A DNA stretch of 64,000 nucleotides from Janibacter sp. HTCC2649 (GCF_000152705.1 NZ_CH672413.1:3813046-3877045), one strand, 5' to 3'. Numbered from the stretch's first letter, positions 25,954 to 35,312 are shown. The notes: generated by a model not told the origin, from the sequence alone. Numbers and translations: made by a program.

Positions 25954-26922
25954 TCACTTGCGGACGCGCTCGGCGAGCGCGAGCAGAGCCTCTGCCATGT
26001 GAGCCGTCGCGGGGACGTCGGTCATGAGCAGGGGGCCGTCGTGGACCGCGGTCTCGACGCCCCGGACCTTCACCGACGCGTCGGCCGGGTCGACGAGCCA
26101 GCCATCGAGGAAGTCGGCATAGAGCCCGGCCACACCAGCCGAGGTCGACTCCACCCCGATGGCCGACAGGCACGCGTCGGCGTGACCGCGCACGGGCCGA
26201 CCCGAGATCAGCGGGGAGACCCCCACGACGGGAGCCGTCGAGCCGCGCAGCGCATCGCGCACCCCCGGTACGCCCAGGATGATCCCGATCGACACCACGG
26301 GGTTCGAGGGTGGCAGGACGATGACGTCGGCGTCGCGCAGCGCATCGAGCACGCCGGGCGCGGCAGCTGCCCGATCAAGACCAGCGACGACGAAGCGGTT
26401 CGCCGGCACCTCGGCGCGCAGGCGCACCCACCACTCCTGGAAGTGCACGGCGCGCTGGGTCTCGCCCTCGTCGATCACCACGTGCGTCTCGACCGGGGTG
26501 TCCGTCATCGGCAGCAACCGGATCCGCTTGTCGGGCAGCCCCCACCGCTCCGCGAGCCGCGCCGTCACCCTCGATGCGGTCTGCCCCTGGGCCAGCCACT
26601 GCGATCGGACGATGTGGGTGCCGAGATCAAGATCACCCAGGGTGAACCACTGCGGAACGGCCCCATAAGCCGCCAGTTCGCCCTGCACGCGCGTCGATTC
26701 CTCGGCCCGCCCCCAGCCCTGTTCCTCGTTGACACCGCCCCCGAGGGTGTAGAGCAATGTGTCGATGTCGGGACAGACCCGCAGTCCGAAAAGGCTGATG
26801 TCGTCACCGGTGTTGGCGATGACGGTGAGCTCGGATTCCGGTGCCACGACGTCGAGATGGGCTCTCAGGCCCCTGAGAAACCGGGCTCCGCCGACGCCGC
26901 CCGCGAGGGCTGTGATTCGCAT
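25954..26922 (-). CDS. fbiA: 2-phospho-L-lactate transferase (CofD/FbiA)
   Basis: A 322-residue enzyme that joins the activated C3 acid (lactyl- or phosphoenolpyruvyl-guanosine diphosphate) to Fo in coenzyme F420 synthesis. Signatures: MRITALAGGVGGARFLRGL, VIANTGDDISLFGLRVCPDIDTLLY, LPPSNPVVSIGIILGVPGVR and VGVSPLISGRPVRGHAD. ATG at 26922 gives the standard start; the upstream extension is not family-like. First gene of the fbiA-fbiB unit, divergent from whiB2. A CAGACT hexamer 7 nt before the ATG could give a leaderless transcript. Confidence 0.95.
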   Translation of the reverse strand: MRITALAGGVGGARFLRGLRAHLDVVAPESELTVIANTGDDISLFGLRVCPDIDTLLYTLGGGVNEEQGWGRAEESTRVQGELAAYGAVPQWFTLGDLDLGTHIVRSQWLAQGQTASRVTARLAERWGLPDKRIRLLPMTDTPVETHVVIDEGETQRAVHFQEWWVRLRAEVPANRFVVAGLDRAAAAPGVLDALRDADVIVLPPSNPVVSIGIILGVPGVRDALRGSTAPVVGVSPLISGRPVRGHADACLSAIGVESTSAGVAGLYADFLDGWLVDPADASVKVRGVETAVHDGPLLMTDVPATAHMAEALLALAERVRK

Positions 26923-27003
26923 GGGGGCCAGTCTGGCCCACCCGCGAGTCACGCCGACACGCCGGTCTCGGCAAGAAAGTTTCCACTGATAGCAGAACTC
27001 GGC

Positions 27004-27033
27004 TTGACGGATGGGGATGACACGCGTGTAATT
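27004..27033 (+). promoter_or_regulatory. Promoter candidate for whiB2
   Basis: TTGACG (27004-27009) and GTAATT (27028-27033) are separated by 18 bp in the fbiA-whiB2 divergent region. They leave a leader of about 80 nt before the whiB2 start. Confidence 0.45.
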
Positions 27034-27122
27034 TCATCATTGTGTTCCAGCAAAACGGTTCCCCCGCTCGGGGGAAGGGTCGGGACACGAGGTTGGGTCG
27101 CGAGAGGGTCGAGGAGGCAGCG

Positions 27123-27386
27123 ATGCACGAGTTGACGTTGATCGACGCCATGATTGAAGAGGAGACGCAACTCTCCTGGCAGGAGCGGAGTCTGTGCGCA
27201 CAGACGGACCCCGAGGCATTTTTCCCCGAGAAGGGCGGCTCCACCCGCGAGGCCAAGAAGGTCTGCGTCGGGTGCGACGTCCGGTCGGAGTGCCTCGAGT
27301 ACGCACTGGCCAACGACGAGCGCTTTGGCATCTGGGGCGGACTGTCCGAGCGTGAGCGCCGCAAGCTGAAGAAGCGCGCAGTCTGA
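27123..27386 (+). CDS. whiB2: WhiB2/WhmD-type transcription factor
   Basis: An 87-residue iron-sulfur regulator. The cluster cysteines are C25, C48, C51 and C57 (C-x22-C-x2-C-x5-C), followed by GIWGG (69-73) and a basic C-terminal helix SERERRKLKKR for DNA contact. The segment QTDPEAFFPEKGGSTREAKK and its place next to fbiA match WhiB2 (WhmD/WhiB), a controller of cell division and septation that acts with sigma A and WhiA. ATG at 27123 follows a GGAGG-like AGGAGGCAG box; an earlier in-frame ATG at 27042 is less likely. Confidence 0.95.
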   Translation: MHELTLIDAMIEEETQLSWQERSLCAQTDPEAFFPEKGGSTREAKKVCVGCDVRSECLEYALANDERFGIWGGLSERERRKLKKRAV

Positions 27387-27405
27387 TCGGGCGCGCGCCC
27401 ACCCG

Positions 27406-30400
27406 ATGACGCTGACGACTGCCACCGTGCCGCCACCTGCCACCGCCCCGAACGCCGGGCCGGTGGTTCAGGCCGTCGTCCTGACGTCCGGCCGCTCCGG
27501 CGCCGACTCGGGCCTGCGCGCCCTCCTCGACGCGATCGCCGCGTCCGCCATCAGCCCCGAGCGCGTCGTCGTGCTCGACACGACCGCCGCCACGGCGGGC
27601 TCCGGAGCCGCTGACGTGGTCGCCTCCGTGCAGTCGCCCACCTTCGCGGTCACGCACGAACGACTCGATCCGGGTATGCCGGATCGCGCGGCGGTTGCGT
27701 CGTGGCTCGCCACCGCCGACCTCGCCGACGACGAGCTCCTCTGGCTGCTCCCGGTCGGCTCCATCCCCGAGCCGCAGACGCTCGGTCGGTTGCTCGCGGC
27801 CCACCGGCGCAGCCCGTCGGTCGGACTCGTCGGCCCCAAGCACGTCGATGCCACGAATCCGCGCACGCTGCGCTCGGTCGGCATCAACACCACCCGCACC
27901 GGTCGCGTCGTCGAGGACCCGCCGTTGGGGGAGCCCGACCAGGGCCAGTACGACCTGCGGCGCGATGTCCTCGCGATCCCGCTCGCGGGGATGCTCGCCT
28001 CCGCGAAGCTCCTGCGCGAGCTCGGTGGGTGGGAACCCTCCTTCGGCGACCTCGGCGGTGACCTCGACCTCGGCTGGCGCGCCCAGCTGGCCGGGCAGCG
28101 CGTCGTCGTCGCTCCCGATGCCCGCATGAGGTCTGTGGCGTCGGTCGGCCTCGCCACCGCCACGACCGGGGCCCGCCGACGCGCTGCGCGACGCGTGGCC
28201 CTCACCCGAGCCTCGTGGTGGCAGGCACCCTTCCTCGCACTCTGGATCCTGACGACGACGCTTGCCGCGGCCGTCGGCCTGCTGCTCCTCAAGCGTCCCC
28301 GCCCGGCGGCCGAGGCCTTCGCCGACCTCGGCTCGCTCAACCCGGTCCGCGGCGTCCTCAGCCGGGTGCGCACCCGCGGCCGCCGCGTCGTCCGACACCG
28401 CGACATCGCCACGCTCTTCGTTCCCGCGTCGGCCATCGTGAGGACCGGCCTCGACCGGGCCTACGAGGCACTCGTTGCCCCCGCCACGCTTGCCGACGAG
28501 GACACCAGCGAACCCGAGGACCGTGCCCTCATCTCTCGCGGCGCCCTGCATCCCGGGGTCCTCGCCGTGGTGGCCACCCTGGCCGTGGTCGCGGCCGCCG
28601 GTCGCGAGATCGGCGGGGGACTGCTGAGCCGCTTCGGGTCGGGAGTCACCGGCGGTGAACTCATCACGACGAGGGCGACGTCGAACAGTCTCTGGCACGC
28701 CGCCTTCGACGGGTGGCACGGCACGGGTCTCGGTGGCGATGGTCCCGCGAGCCCGTCACTGGCTCTGCTGGCGATCCCGACCTGGATCGTCGAGCACCTG
28801 CCCGGCAGCGGCGACCTCACCTCGCCCGCCGGCGCCGTGGTCGGGGCCCTGATCGTCCTGGCGCTGCCGTTGGCCGCGCTCTCCGCCTATGTGTCCGCGA
28901 GGGTGCTCGGTGCCCCGCGAACGGTGCGCGCCCTCGCGGCACTGGCATGGGCCACGACGGGTGCTGCAGGAGCATCGGTGGCCCAGGGCCGACTCGGTGC
29001 CCTCGTCGCCCTCATCCTCCTGCCCATTGTCCTTGCCGGTGTCGTCCTCCTGGCCCGCCCCAGCGGCACGGCCACGGGGGCGTTTGCCACGGCCCTGGGT
29101 GCGGCCGTGCTGGGCGCGTTCGCTCCGCCTCTGCTCGTGCTCGTCGTGCTCGTCTGCCTCGGTGTCGCATTGTTCGGACACCCCGGCTCGCGCCGACTCG
29201 TCCTGGTCCCCGCGTTCCTCGCACCCCTCCTACTGGGTCCGTGGCTGGCCGACGTCGTCGACAACTGGACCCTGGCCGCAACCGGGCCCGGGCTGAGCCA
29301 GTGGGGCGGCACGAGCGCCGAACCCCTCGCCCTGGCCCTGCTGCACCCCGGTGGCGCAGGCAGCGTCCCGTGGTGGGTCGGTGCCATCGTCGTCGCACTG
29401 GGCCTGGCTGGGCTCCTCGCGTCGACGTCGATCCGCTCGGCGTCCACCGGCGCGGCCCTGATCGCGCTCGTCTCTCTCGCAGCCGCGCTCGCCGCACCCC
29501 ACCTCGACCTCATCGCGGACTCGGCCTCCGTCGCGGGCCAGTCGGGCCCGGTGACGCCCTGGGCCGGCACCTTCATCCTGCCGCTGACCCTGGCCCTGCT
29601 CACGTCAGCGGTCATCGGTGTGGGCTCGCTCCGCGAACGCCGCCGGCTCAGTGGCGTCGCTGTGCTCGCCCTCAGCCTCAGCGCACTGGTCGGTGCTGGC
29701 GCCCTGGGCTGGTTCGGGTTCGGCGCCTCGTTGCGCACCTGGACCGACCCGCGCCCGGCGGTCGCCGTCGAGCAGGCCGCAGGTGAACTGGGCAACCGCA
29801 CCGTCTTCGTGACCCCGGGACCCAGCGGGGCGGCATACCGGATCGTCGGTCGCGAGACCGGCTCCCTCGCGCGCTCGCTTCCCCAGAGCGTGGCCAACGA
29901 CACCGTGATCGCCAGCGACGTGAGTCAGCTCCTCGATGGCACCCGCAGCGACTCTGGTCCCAAACTCGCGCAGCATGCCATCGGGTTCGTCGCCGTCGCG
30001 CAGAACGCTGGTGCGGACGTGGCGCGTCGCCTCGACTCGGCCCAGGGACTGTCCCGTCTGGCGAGTCGTGATGGCTACGACATCTGGCGGATCGCGGCCC
30101 TCGGCAACGCCGCCAACCGTCCCGTGTCACCGACCCGGCTCGCGGTCCTGAACGACGGTGACCCCTCGCTCGTCGCCACGACGGGGGAGCACGGTGCCAC
30201 CGACACCACCGTGACCGCGCGCAAGGGTGACGTGCTGACCGTCGCCGAACCCCCGGCCTGGGCCTCGCACGCCACGGTCGAGATCGACGGTCGCGAGCTG
30301 GCCGCGACCGCCGACGCAGACCGCCCCACCTATGCCCTCCCGGTCGGCACGCACACGCTCACCATCGACGTGACGACTGACTACCCATGGTGGCGGGCAC

Positions 30401-30477
30401 TGCAGGGTCTCGCGCTCGCGATCGTCGCCTTCCTCTCCGTCCCCTTCGGGACGCGCGCCTCGAGGAGACGCCGATGA
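27406..30477 (+). CDS. Large GT2-like membrane glycosyltransferase
   Basis: A 1023-residue protein. Residues about 20-260 form a GT2-like domain (VVLTSGRSG, ELLWLLPVGSIPEP, GGDLDLGWRAQLAG) in which the usual DxD is weak or missing. A long region with about 10-12 hydrophobic segments follows (about 265-800), then a C-terminal beta-rich extracytoplasmic domain and a last membrane anchor at about 990-1010. It sits 19 bp after whiB2 and overlaps the DUF5719 gene, a gene pair conserved in actinobacteria. Probably adds sugars to an exported cell-wall polymer; substrate unknown. Confidence 0.82.
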   Translation: MTLTTATVPPPATAPNAGPVVQAVVLTSGRSGADSGLRALLDAIAASAISPERVVVLDTTAATAGSGAADVVASVQSPTFAVTHERLDPGMPDRAAVASWLATADLADDELLWLLPVGSIPEPQTLGRLLAAHRRSPSVGLVGPKHVDATNPRTLRSVGINTTRTGRVVEDPPLGEPDQGQYDLRRDVLAIPLAGMLASAKLLRELGGWEPSFGDLGGDLDLGWRAQLAGQRVVVAPDARMRSVASVGLATATTGARRRAARRVALTRASWWQAPFLALWILTTTLAAAVGLLLLKRPRPAAEAFADLGSLNPVRGVLSRVRTRGRRVVRHRDIATLFVPASAIVRTGLDRAYEALVAPATLADEDTSEPEDRALISRGALHPGVLAVVATLAVVAAAGREIGGGLLSRFGSGVTGGELITTRATSNSLWHAAFDGWHGTGLGGDGPASPSLALLAIPTWIVEHLPGSGDLTSPAGAVVGALIVLALPLAALSAYVSARVLGAPRTVRALAALAWATTGAAGASVAQGRLGALVALILLPIVLAGVVLLARPSGTATGAFATALGAAVLGAFAPPLLVLVVLVCLGVALFGHPGSRRLVLVPAFLAPLLLGPWLADVVDNWTLAATGPGLSQWGGTSAEPLALALLHPGGAGSVPWWVGAIVVALGLAGLLASTSIRSASTGAALIALVSLAAALAAPHLDLIADSASVAGQSGPVTPWAGTFILPLTLALLTSAVIGVGSLRERRRLSGVAVLALSLSALVGAGALGWFGFGASLRTWTDPRPAVAVEQAAGELGNRTVFVTPGPSGAAYRIVGRETGSLARSLPQSVANDTVIASDVSQLLDGTRSDSGPKLAQHAIGFVAVAQNAGADVARRLDSAQGLSRLASRDGYDIWRIAALGNAANRPVSPTRLAVLNDGDPSLVATTGEHGATDTTVTARKGDVLTVAEPPAWASHATVEIDGRELAATADADRPTYALPVGTHTLTIDVTTDYPWWRALQGLALAIVAFLSVPFGTRASRRRR

Positions 30478-31937
30478 ATCGTTCACGCCTCGTCGGCCCC
30501 GGTCGCCTGGCCCTCACCGCACTGGTCGCTGCCGGTCTCGTGACGGGCGCGGTGCTGTCGCCGTCTGTCGAGGGCGTCACCGCGAACGCCGACCCGGCCA
30601 GCGCCACCAAACTCGAGCCCGTGGTCTCGGCGGCTTTGTCCTGCCCCGGTCCCGAGTTCAGCGGCATCACCGGTGTCGAGGACATCGACGTTCCGGCACG
30701 CGTCGGCGCTGCCACCGTGCCGGACTCCCTGATCGACTCGACGGTCAGGATCACGGGCAAGGGCCAGTTGCTGGTGCGTTCGGGCAAGGACTCCACTGAC
30801 CCGGTCACGCGACGTGGCAGGACGACCACCACCGATGAGCTCGCCAGCGGCAAGGCGAGCGACGTCGTGGCGACCGGTGCGCTGGCGCCCGGACTGGCCG
30901 CGACCCAGGAATGGGCCGTCGCCCGACCCGAGATCCGGGGGCTGGCCACCGTTTCCTGTGCCGGACCGGGCTCCGACCTCTGGCTCCTCGCCGGTGGCGG
31001 CGCTGCTGGACGCCAGGAGCGGCTCATCCTCACCAACACCGGCGCCAACGAGGTGACGGTCGACCTCCAGGTCCTCGGCGGCAAGGGTGTCGTTCCCTCC
31101 CCGACCGGCAGCACCGTCGTCCCGGCCCGTGGCCGCGTGGCCCTCCTCGTGGACGCGATCACGGGCGCGGAGTCGTCGCCGGCAGTTCGCGTGCGCGCCA
31201 CCGGCGGATCCGTGCGGGCCGTGATGAGCGACATCTGGCTCGACGGCTCGATCCCGGCTGGCGCCGAGACCACGGTGCCGACAGCGGCGCCATCAAGGCG
31301 GCAGATCATCCCGGCGGCGATCATGGCCGGAACCGGGTCGATTCGGATCGCCGTGCCCGACCAGCAGCAGGCCGTCGTGAGCGCGCGATTCATCGGCAAG
31401 GACGGCCCCGTGCCGCTGCCCGGTGGAGGCGTGACCCGAGTGCCCGGCCGGTCCACCGGGGAGCTGGCTCTGACCGGCCTCACCCAGGGCACCTACGCCA
31501 TCGAACTCACCTCGGACGTCCCGATCGTCGCCTCGCTGTGGGCCTCGTGGAGGTCTGGGACGGCACCCGGAGACTTCATCTGGGCCCCCTCGACCACGGC
31601 CGCGACGGGGCTGCTCGGTGGCGCGTTCCCCCAGGCGGAGGAAGCCCACCGACGCATCCTCAACGTCGTCTCCACGGCAGGCCCCGCCAAGGTCAAGGTG
31701 ACGTGGCAGGCCAAGGACGAGTGGACGACCAGGTCCGTCGACCTCGATCAGGACACGTCCACCTCACTCGATCTCGGCGATGCCCAGTCCGTCTGGGTGC
31801 AGCGAGTGTCCGGCACGGGCGAGATCCGCGCCGGTGTCGGGACGATCATGGGGCGGGCCAACCAGCTCGTGTCCGTGTCTCCGCTCGTCGAGACCGCCGT
31901 GACGTCCCAGGTGGGTTCGGCCCACCCCGTCTCCTGA
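30474..31937 (+). CDS. DUF5719 family secreted protein
   Basis: A 487-residue protein with an N-terminal signal-type segment (RLALTALVAAGLVTGAVL, about 11-28) and an extended beta-rich body. Motifs such as RQERLILTNTGANEVTVDLQV and STVVPARGRVALLVDAI suggest immunoglobulin-like beta sandwiches. ATGA overlap with the preceding membrane glycosyltransferase indicates coupled expression and joint function outside the membrane. No catalytic motif is recognised. Confidence 0.78.
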   Translation: MNRSRLVGPGRLALTALVAAGLVTGAVLSPSVEGVTANADPASATKLEPVVSAALSCPGPEFSGITGVEDIDVPARVGAATVPDSLIDSTVRITGKGQLLVRSGKDSTDPVTRRGRTTTTDELASGKASDVVATGALAPGLAATQEWAVARPEIRGLATVSCAGPGSDLWLLAGGGAAGRQERLILTNTGANEVTVDLQVLGGKGVVPSPTGSTVVPARGRVALLVDAITGAESSPAVRVRATGGSVRAVMSDIWLDGSIPAGAETTVPTAAPSRRQIIPAAIMAGTGSIRIAVPDQQQAVVSARFIGKDGPVPLPGGGVTRVPGRSTGELALTGLTQGTYAIELTSDVPIVASLWASWRSGTAPGDFIWAPSTTAATGLLGGAFPQAEEAHRRILNVVSTAGPAKVKVTWQAKDEWTTRSVDLDQDTSTSLDLGDAQSVWVQRVSGTGEIRAGVGTIMGRANQLVSVSPLVETAVTSQVGSAHPVS

Positions 31938-31941
31938 CGCC

Positions 31942-32367
31942 TCAGAGCTCGATCTCTGAGGGCGGCACGTTGAGCAGCGCTGCAACCTGCTCGGCCACGA
32001 CCTCACGCACGATGGCGGCGACCTCGCCGACGTCGCGCGCACGGGTCTCCACCGGACGGCGATAGATCACGATCCGGTGTCCGACCGTGCCACCGACGGG
32101 CAGGAGTCGTCCGACGGCCGCTGCCTGCTCCTCCCACGGCGCAGGGTCGGTCGGCGGGACCTCCTCGACCGCGAACTCCACGTCGGCGTAGCGGGTCCCG
32201 AGATAGGCCCGGGCACGCTCGGCGACCTCGATGACGACGTCATCGAAGGTCTCGCGTCGGGTCCGCATCGCCGGCACCGGGGGCCAGGCCAGGGGGCCGC
32301 GCGGGCCGCGACCACGTCGGTCGCGACGGGGTGCCTGAGCGCTGTTCCGGGGGTCGGTGGGGGCCAC
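31942..32367 (-). CDS. Metallopeptidase (zincin_1) family protein without HExxH
   Basis: A 141-residue protein matching the short zincin-like family next to DUF3499 in actinobacteria (the Rv3259 position in M. tuberculosis). The N-terminal 35 residues are Arg/Pro-rich. Where the family normally has HExxH, this copy reads REVVAEQVAALLNV, so the zinc site is lost and proteolysis is unlikely. This decay seems shared by actinobacterial members. Role unknown. Divergent from DUF3499 with a 59-bp gap. Confidence 0.75.
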   Translation of the reverse strand: MAPTDPRNSAQAPRRDRRGRGPRGPLAWPPVPAMRTRRETFDDVVIEVAERARAYLGTRYADVEFAVEEVPPTDPAPWEEQAAAVGRLLPVGGTVGHRIVIYRRPVETRARDVGEVAAIVREVVAEQVAALLNVPPSEIEL

Positions 32368-32414
32368 AGATGGAGACTACGGCGCGCCGACTCAGCACTG
32401 TCGGACCGGTGACC

Positions 32415-32420
32415 TAGAGT
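32415..32420 (+). promoter_or_regulatory. -10 box TAGAGT, leaderless promoter
   Basis: TAGAGT ends exactly 6 nt before the GTG of the DUF3499 gene; no ribosome binding site is present. Confidence 0.55.
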
Positions 32421-32426
32421 CGTGGC

Positions 32427-32804
32427 GTGAATGCGTCCCGGAGGTGCTCGAAGACTGCGTGCTCCCAGCTCGCGGTGGCCACCCTGACCTACGCGTATGC
32501 CGATCGCGCCGTCGTTCTCGGTCCGCTCGCCACCTATGCCGAGCCGCACTCCTACGACCTCTGTGCCGAGCACGCGACGCGCCTCACGGTGCCGCAGGGC
32601 TGGGAGGTCGTCCGCCTCGAGTCCGACGGTTACGAGCCCGCACCGGAGGTCGACGACCTCCTCGCTGTGGTCGATGCGGTGCGTGAGCGACCCGCGCAGC
32701 AGGCCACCGTGGCGAGCGCCGTCGTCAATGCGATGCCCGCACCCGTCCCCGGCGAGCACCGTCGCGGCCACCTCCGCATGCTGCCCGGCAACGGCGAAGG
32801 CTGA
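32427..32804 (+). CDS. DUF3499 family zinc-ribbon-like protein
   Basis: A 125-residue actinobacterial protein. C7 and C12 (RRCSKTACS) pair with C46 and H49 (DLCAEHA), forming a probable zinc knuckle; LTYAYADRAVVLGPL between them is family-typical. The C-terminal half is less conserved. The homologue (Rv3258c) lies between the metallopeptidase gene and manB in mycobacteria, as here. Function unknown. Confidence 0.85.
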   Translation: MNASRRCSKTACSQLAVATLTYAYADRAVVLGPLATYAEPHSYDLCAEHATRLTVPQGWEVVRLESDGYEPAPEVDDLLAVVDAVRERPAQQATVASAVVNAMPAPVPGEHRRGHLRMLPGNGEG

Positions 32805-32810
32805 GGGATC

Positions 32811-32884
32811 GACTTATTGCGCAATCCGTCGGCCAGACGGATTCCGCAACACGTGAGCAGATCCGACGGATTGCGCAATAAGTC
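32811..32884. terminator. Long perfect inverted repeat between convergent genes
   Basis: Two perfectly complementary 22-nt arms (32811-32832 and 32863-32884; core TTATTGCGCAATCCGTCGG) with a 30-nt spacer. The spacer holds a further near-copy of the arm (GACGGATTCCGCAA). Located between the DUF3499 and UvrA-like stop codons, it is a likely bidirectional terminator. Confidence 0.75.
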
Positions 32885-32899
32885 GCCCGTCGCGGGGTG

Positions 32900-35278
32900 T
32901 CAGCTGACGTAGGCCGCCAGGTGCTTGCCGGTGAGCGTCGTGGCCTTCGGCCTCTTGGTGGCCTGGGCCACGAGGTCTGCGGGGGTGCCCTCGAAGACGA
33001 CGTTGCCGCCGTCGTGACCGGCGCCCGGGCCGAGGTCGATGATCCAGTCGGCGTGGGCCATCACGGCTTGGTGGTGCTCGATGACGATGACCGACTTGCC
33101 GGAGTCGACGAGCCGGTCGAGCAGCCCGAGGAGGTTCTCGACGTCGGCGAGGTGGAGCCCCGTCGTCGGCTCGTCGAGGACGTAGACGTCGCCCTTCTCC
33201 GCCATCTGCGACGCGAGCTTGATGCGCTGGCGCTCGCCCCCGGAGAGGGTCGTGAGCGGCTGCCCCAACGTCAGATAGCCAAGTCCCACGTCAACGAGCC
33301 GGTCGAGGATCTTGTGCGCGGCAGGGATGCTCGCCTCGCCCTCGCTGAAGAAGGTCTCGGCCTCGTCCATCGACATGGTGAGCACCTCGGAGATGTTCTT
33401 GCCGCCGAGCGTGTAGTCGAGGACGGACGCCTGGAAGCGACGACCCTCGCACTCCTCGCACGGTGACTCGACCGTCGCCATGACCCCGAGCTCGGTGAAG
33501 ATGACGCCAGCGCCGTTGCAGGTCTGGCAGGCGCCCTCGGAGTTGGAGCTGAACAGGGCGGGCTTGACCCCGTTGGCCTTGGCGAACGCCTTGCGGATGG
33601 GTTCGAGCAGCCCGGTGTAGGTCGCCGGGTTCGACCGCCGCGAGCCCTTGATGGCGGCCTGGTCGATGACCACGACACCGTCGCGTCCATCGACCGAGCC
33701 GTGGATGAGGGAACTCTTGCCGGAGCCGGCCACACCGGTCACGGCCACCAGCACCCCGAGGGGGAGGTCGACGTCGACCTTCTTGAGATTGTGGGTCGAG
33801 GCACCGCGGATCTCGAGGGCGCCGGTCGAAGCGCGCACCTCGTCCTTGAGCTGCGCGCGGTCGTCGAGGTGGCGACCCGTGATGGTGTCGCTCTTGCGCA
33901 GGTCCTCGATGGAACCCTCGAAGACGATCTCGCCCCCGAACGAGCCGGCCTTGGGGCCGAGGTCGACGACGTGGTCGGCGATGGCGATGGTCTCGGGCTT
34001 GTGCTCGACGACGAGGACCGTGTTGCCCTTGTCGCGAAGCCGCAGGAGCAGGTCGTTCATCTGGTCGATGTCGTGCGGGTGCAACCCGATCGTCGGCTCA
34101 TCGAACACGTAGGTGACGTCGGTGAGGGAGGACCCGAGGTGACGGATCATCTTGGTGCGCTGGGCCTCACCTCCGGAGAGCGTGCCCGCGGGTCGATCCA
34201 GCGACAGGTAGCCCAAGCCGATCTCGGTGAACGAGTCGAGCAGGTGCTGCAATCCCGCGAGCAGCGGTGCAACAGAAGGCTCCTCGAGCTCACGCACCCA
34301 CGCGGCCAGGTCGCTGATCTGCATCACGGCCAGGTCCGCAATCGACTTGCCGCCGATCTTGGACTTGAGCACCTCCGCGGTCAGTCGCGTTCCAGAACAC
34401 TCGGGGCACAGCTGGAAGGTCACGGCCCGCTCGACGAAGCGGCGCACGTGCGGCTGCATCGCCTCGGGGTCCTTGGACAGCATCGACTTCTGGATCTTGG
34501 GGATGATCCCCTCGAAGGTCAGGTTGATGCCCTCGACCTTGATCTTGGTGGGCGGCGCATAGAGCATCGTCTCGAGCTGCTTGGCCGTGAACTTCGCAAT
34601 GGGCTTGTCCATCGGCAGGCCCATGCCCTCGAACAGCCGGCCGTACCACCCGTCCATCGAGTAGCCCGGCACCGTCAGCGCACCCTCGGCCAGCGACTTG
34701 GTGTCGTCGTAGAGCGCGGTCTTGTCGATGTCGCTGACATTCCCCATGCCCTCGCAGCGCGGGCACATGCCACCGAGGTAGACGGCGTCCTTGACGACGG
34801 CCTTCTCGGTGCGGCCGTCCTTGTCGGTCGACATGACCCCGCTCGCCTTCCGCGTGGGCACATTGAAGCTGTATGCCGTGGGCGGGCCGACGTACGGCTT
34901 GCCGAGGCGGCTGTAGAGGATGCGCAGCATGGCGTTGGCGTCTGTCGCGGTCCCCACCGTGGAGCGCGGGTTGGCGCCCATCCGTTCCTGGTCGACGATG
35001 ATCGCCGTCGTCAGGCCCTCGAGGTAGTCGACCTCGGGCCGGGCCAGCGAGGGCATGAAGCCCTGGACGAACGCGCTGTAGGTCTCGTTGATCATCCGCT
35101 GCGACTCCGCGGCGATCGTGCCGAAGACGAGCGAGCTCTTGCCCGACCCCGACACTCCCGTGAAGACGGTCAGCCGGCGCTTGGGGATCTCGAGGCTCAC
35201 GTCCTTGAGGTTGTTCTCGCGGGCGCCCTGGACGCGGATGGTGTCGTGGTTGTCGGCAACATGGGGTTCGGCGGTCAC
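32900..35278 (-). CDS. UvrA-like ABC ATPase (DrrC/UvrA2 type)
   Basis: A 792-residue tandem ABC protein, about 150 shorter than UvrA proper. Both Walker A motifs (GVSGSGKSSL, GVAGSGKSSL), both signatures (TLSGGEAQR, TLSGGERQR) and both Walker B regions (VFDEPTIGLH, VLDEPTTGLH) are intact, plus zinc modules CPRCEGMG and CQTCNGAG/CEECEG. These paralogues lack the UvrB-binding region and have been tied to resistance to DNA-binding drugs. GTG at 35278 sits 7 nt after a -10-like TAGGTT on this strand, so it is probably leaderless. It interrupts the DUF3499-manB order seen in mycobacteria. Confidence 0.9.
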   Translation of the reverse strand: MTAEPHVADNHDTIRVQGARENNLKDVSLEIPKRRLTVFTGVSGSGKSSLVFGTIAAESQRMINETYSAFVQGFMPSLARPEVDYLEGLTTAIIVDQERMGANPRSTVGTATDANAMLRILYSRLGKPYVGPPTAYSFNVPTRKASGVMSTDKDGRTEKAVVKDAVYLGGMCPRCEGMGNVSDIDKTALYDDTKSLAEGALTVPGYSMDGWYGRLFEGMGLPMDKPIAKFTAKQLETMLYAPPTKIKVEGINLTFEGIIPKIQKSMLSKDPEAMQPHVRRFVERAVTFQLCPECSGTRLTAEVLKSKIGGKSIADLAVMQISDLAAWVRELEEPSVAPLLAGLQHLLDSFTEIGLGYLSLDRPAGTLSGGEAQRTKMIRHLGSSLTDVTYVFDEPTIGLHPHDIDQMNDLLLRLRDKGNTVLVVEHKPETIAIADHVVDLGPKAGSFGGEIVFEGSIEDLRKSDTITGRHLDDRAQLKDEVRASTGALEIRGASTHNLKKVDVDLPLGVLVAVTGVAGSGKSSLIHGSVDGRDGVVVIDQAAIKGSRRSNPATYTGLLEPIRKAFAKANGVKPALFSSNSEGACQTCNGAGVIFTELGVMATVESPCEECEGRRFQASVLDYTLGGKNISEVLTMSMDEAETFFSEGEASIPAAHKILDRLVDVGLGYLTLGQPLTTLSGGERQRIKLASQMAEKGDVYVLDEPTTGLHLADVENLLGLLDRLVDSGKSVIVIEHHQAVMAHADWIIDLGPGAGHDGGNVVFEGTPADLVAQATKRPKATTLTGKHLAAYVS

Positions 35279-35285
35279 GAATCCC

Positions 35286-35291
35286 AACCTA
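35286..35291 (-). promoter_or_regulatory. -10 box TAGGTT for the UvrA-like gene, leaderless
   Basis: Read on the minus strand, TAGGTT ends 7 nt before the GTG start. It lies within the 34-bp gap shared with the divergent manB promoter. Confidence 0.5.
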
Positions 35292-35300
35292 GTGCGCGAG

Positions 35301-35306
35301 TAAGGT
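35301..35306 (+). promoter_or_regulatory. -10 box TAAGGT for manB, leaderless
   Basis: TAAGGT ends exactly 6 nt before the manB GTG. The manB and UvrA-like start codons are only 34 bp apart, so the two promoters overlap back to back. Confidence 0.55.
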
Positions 35307-35312
35307 CGCTGC

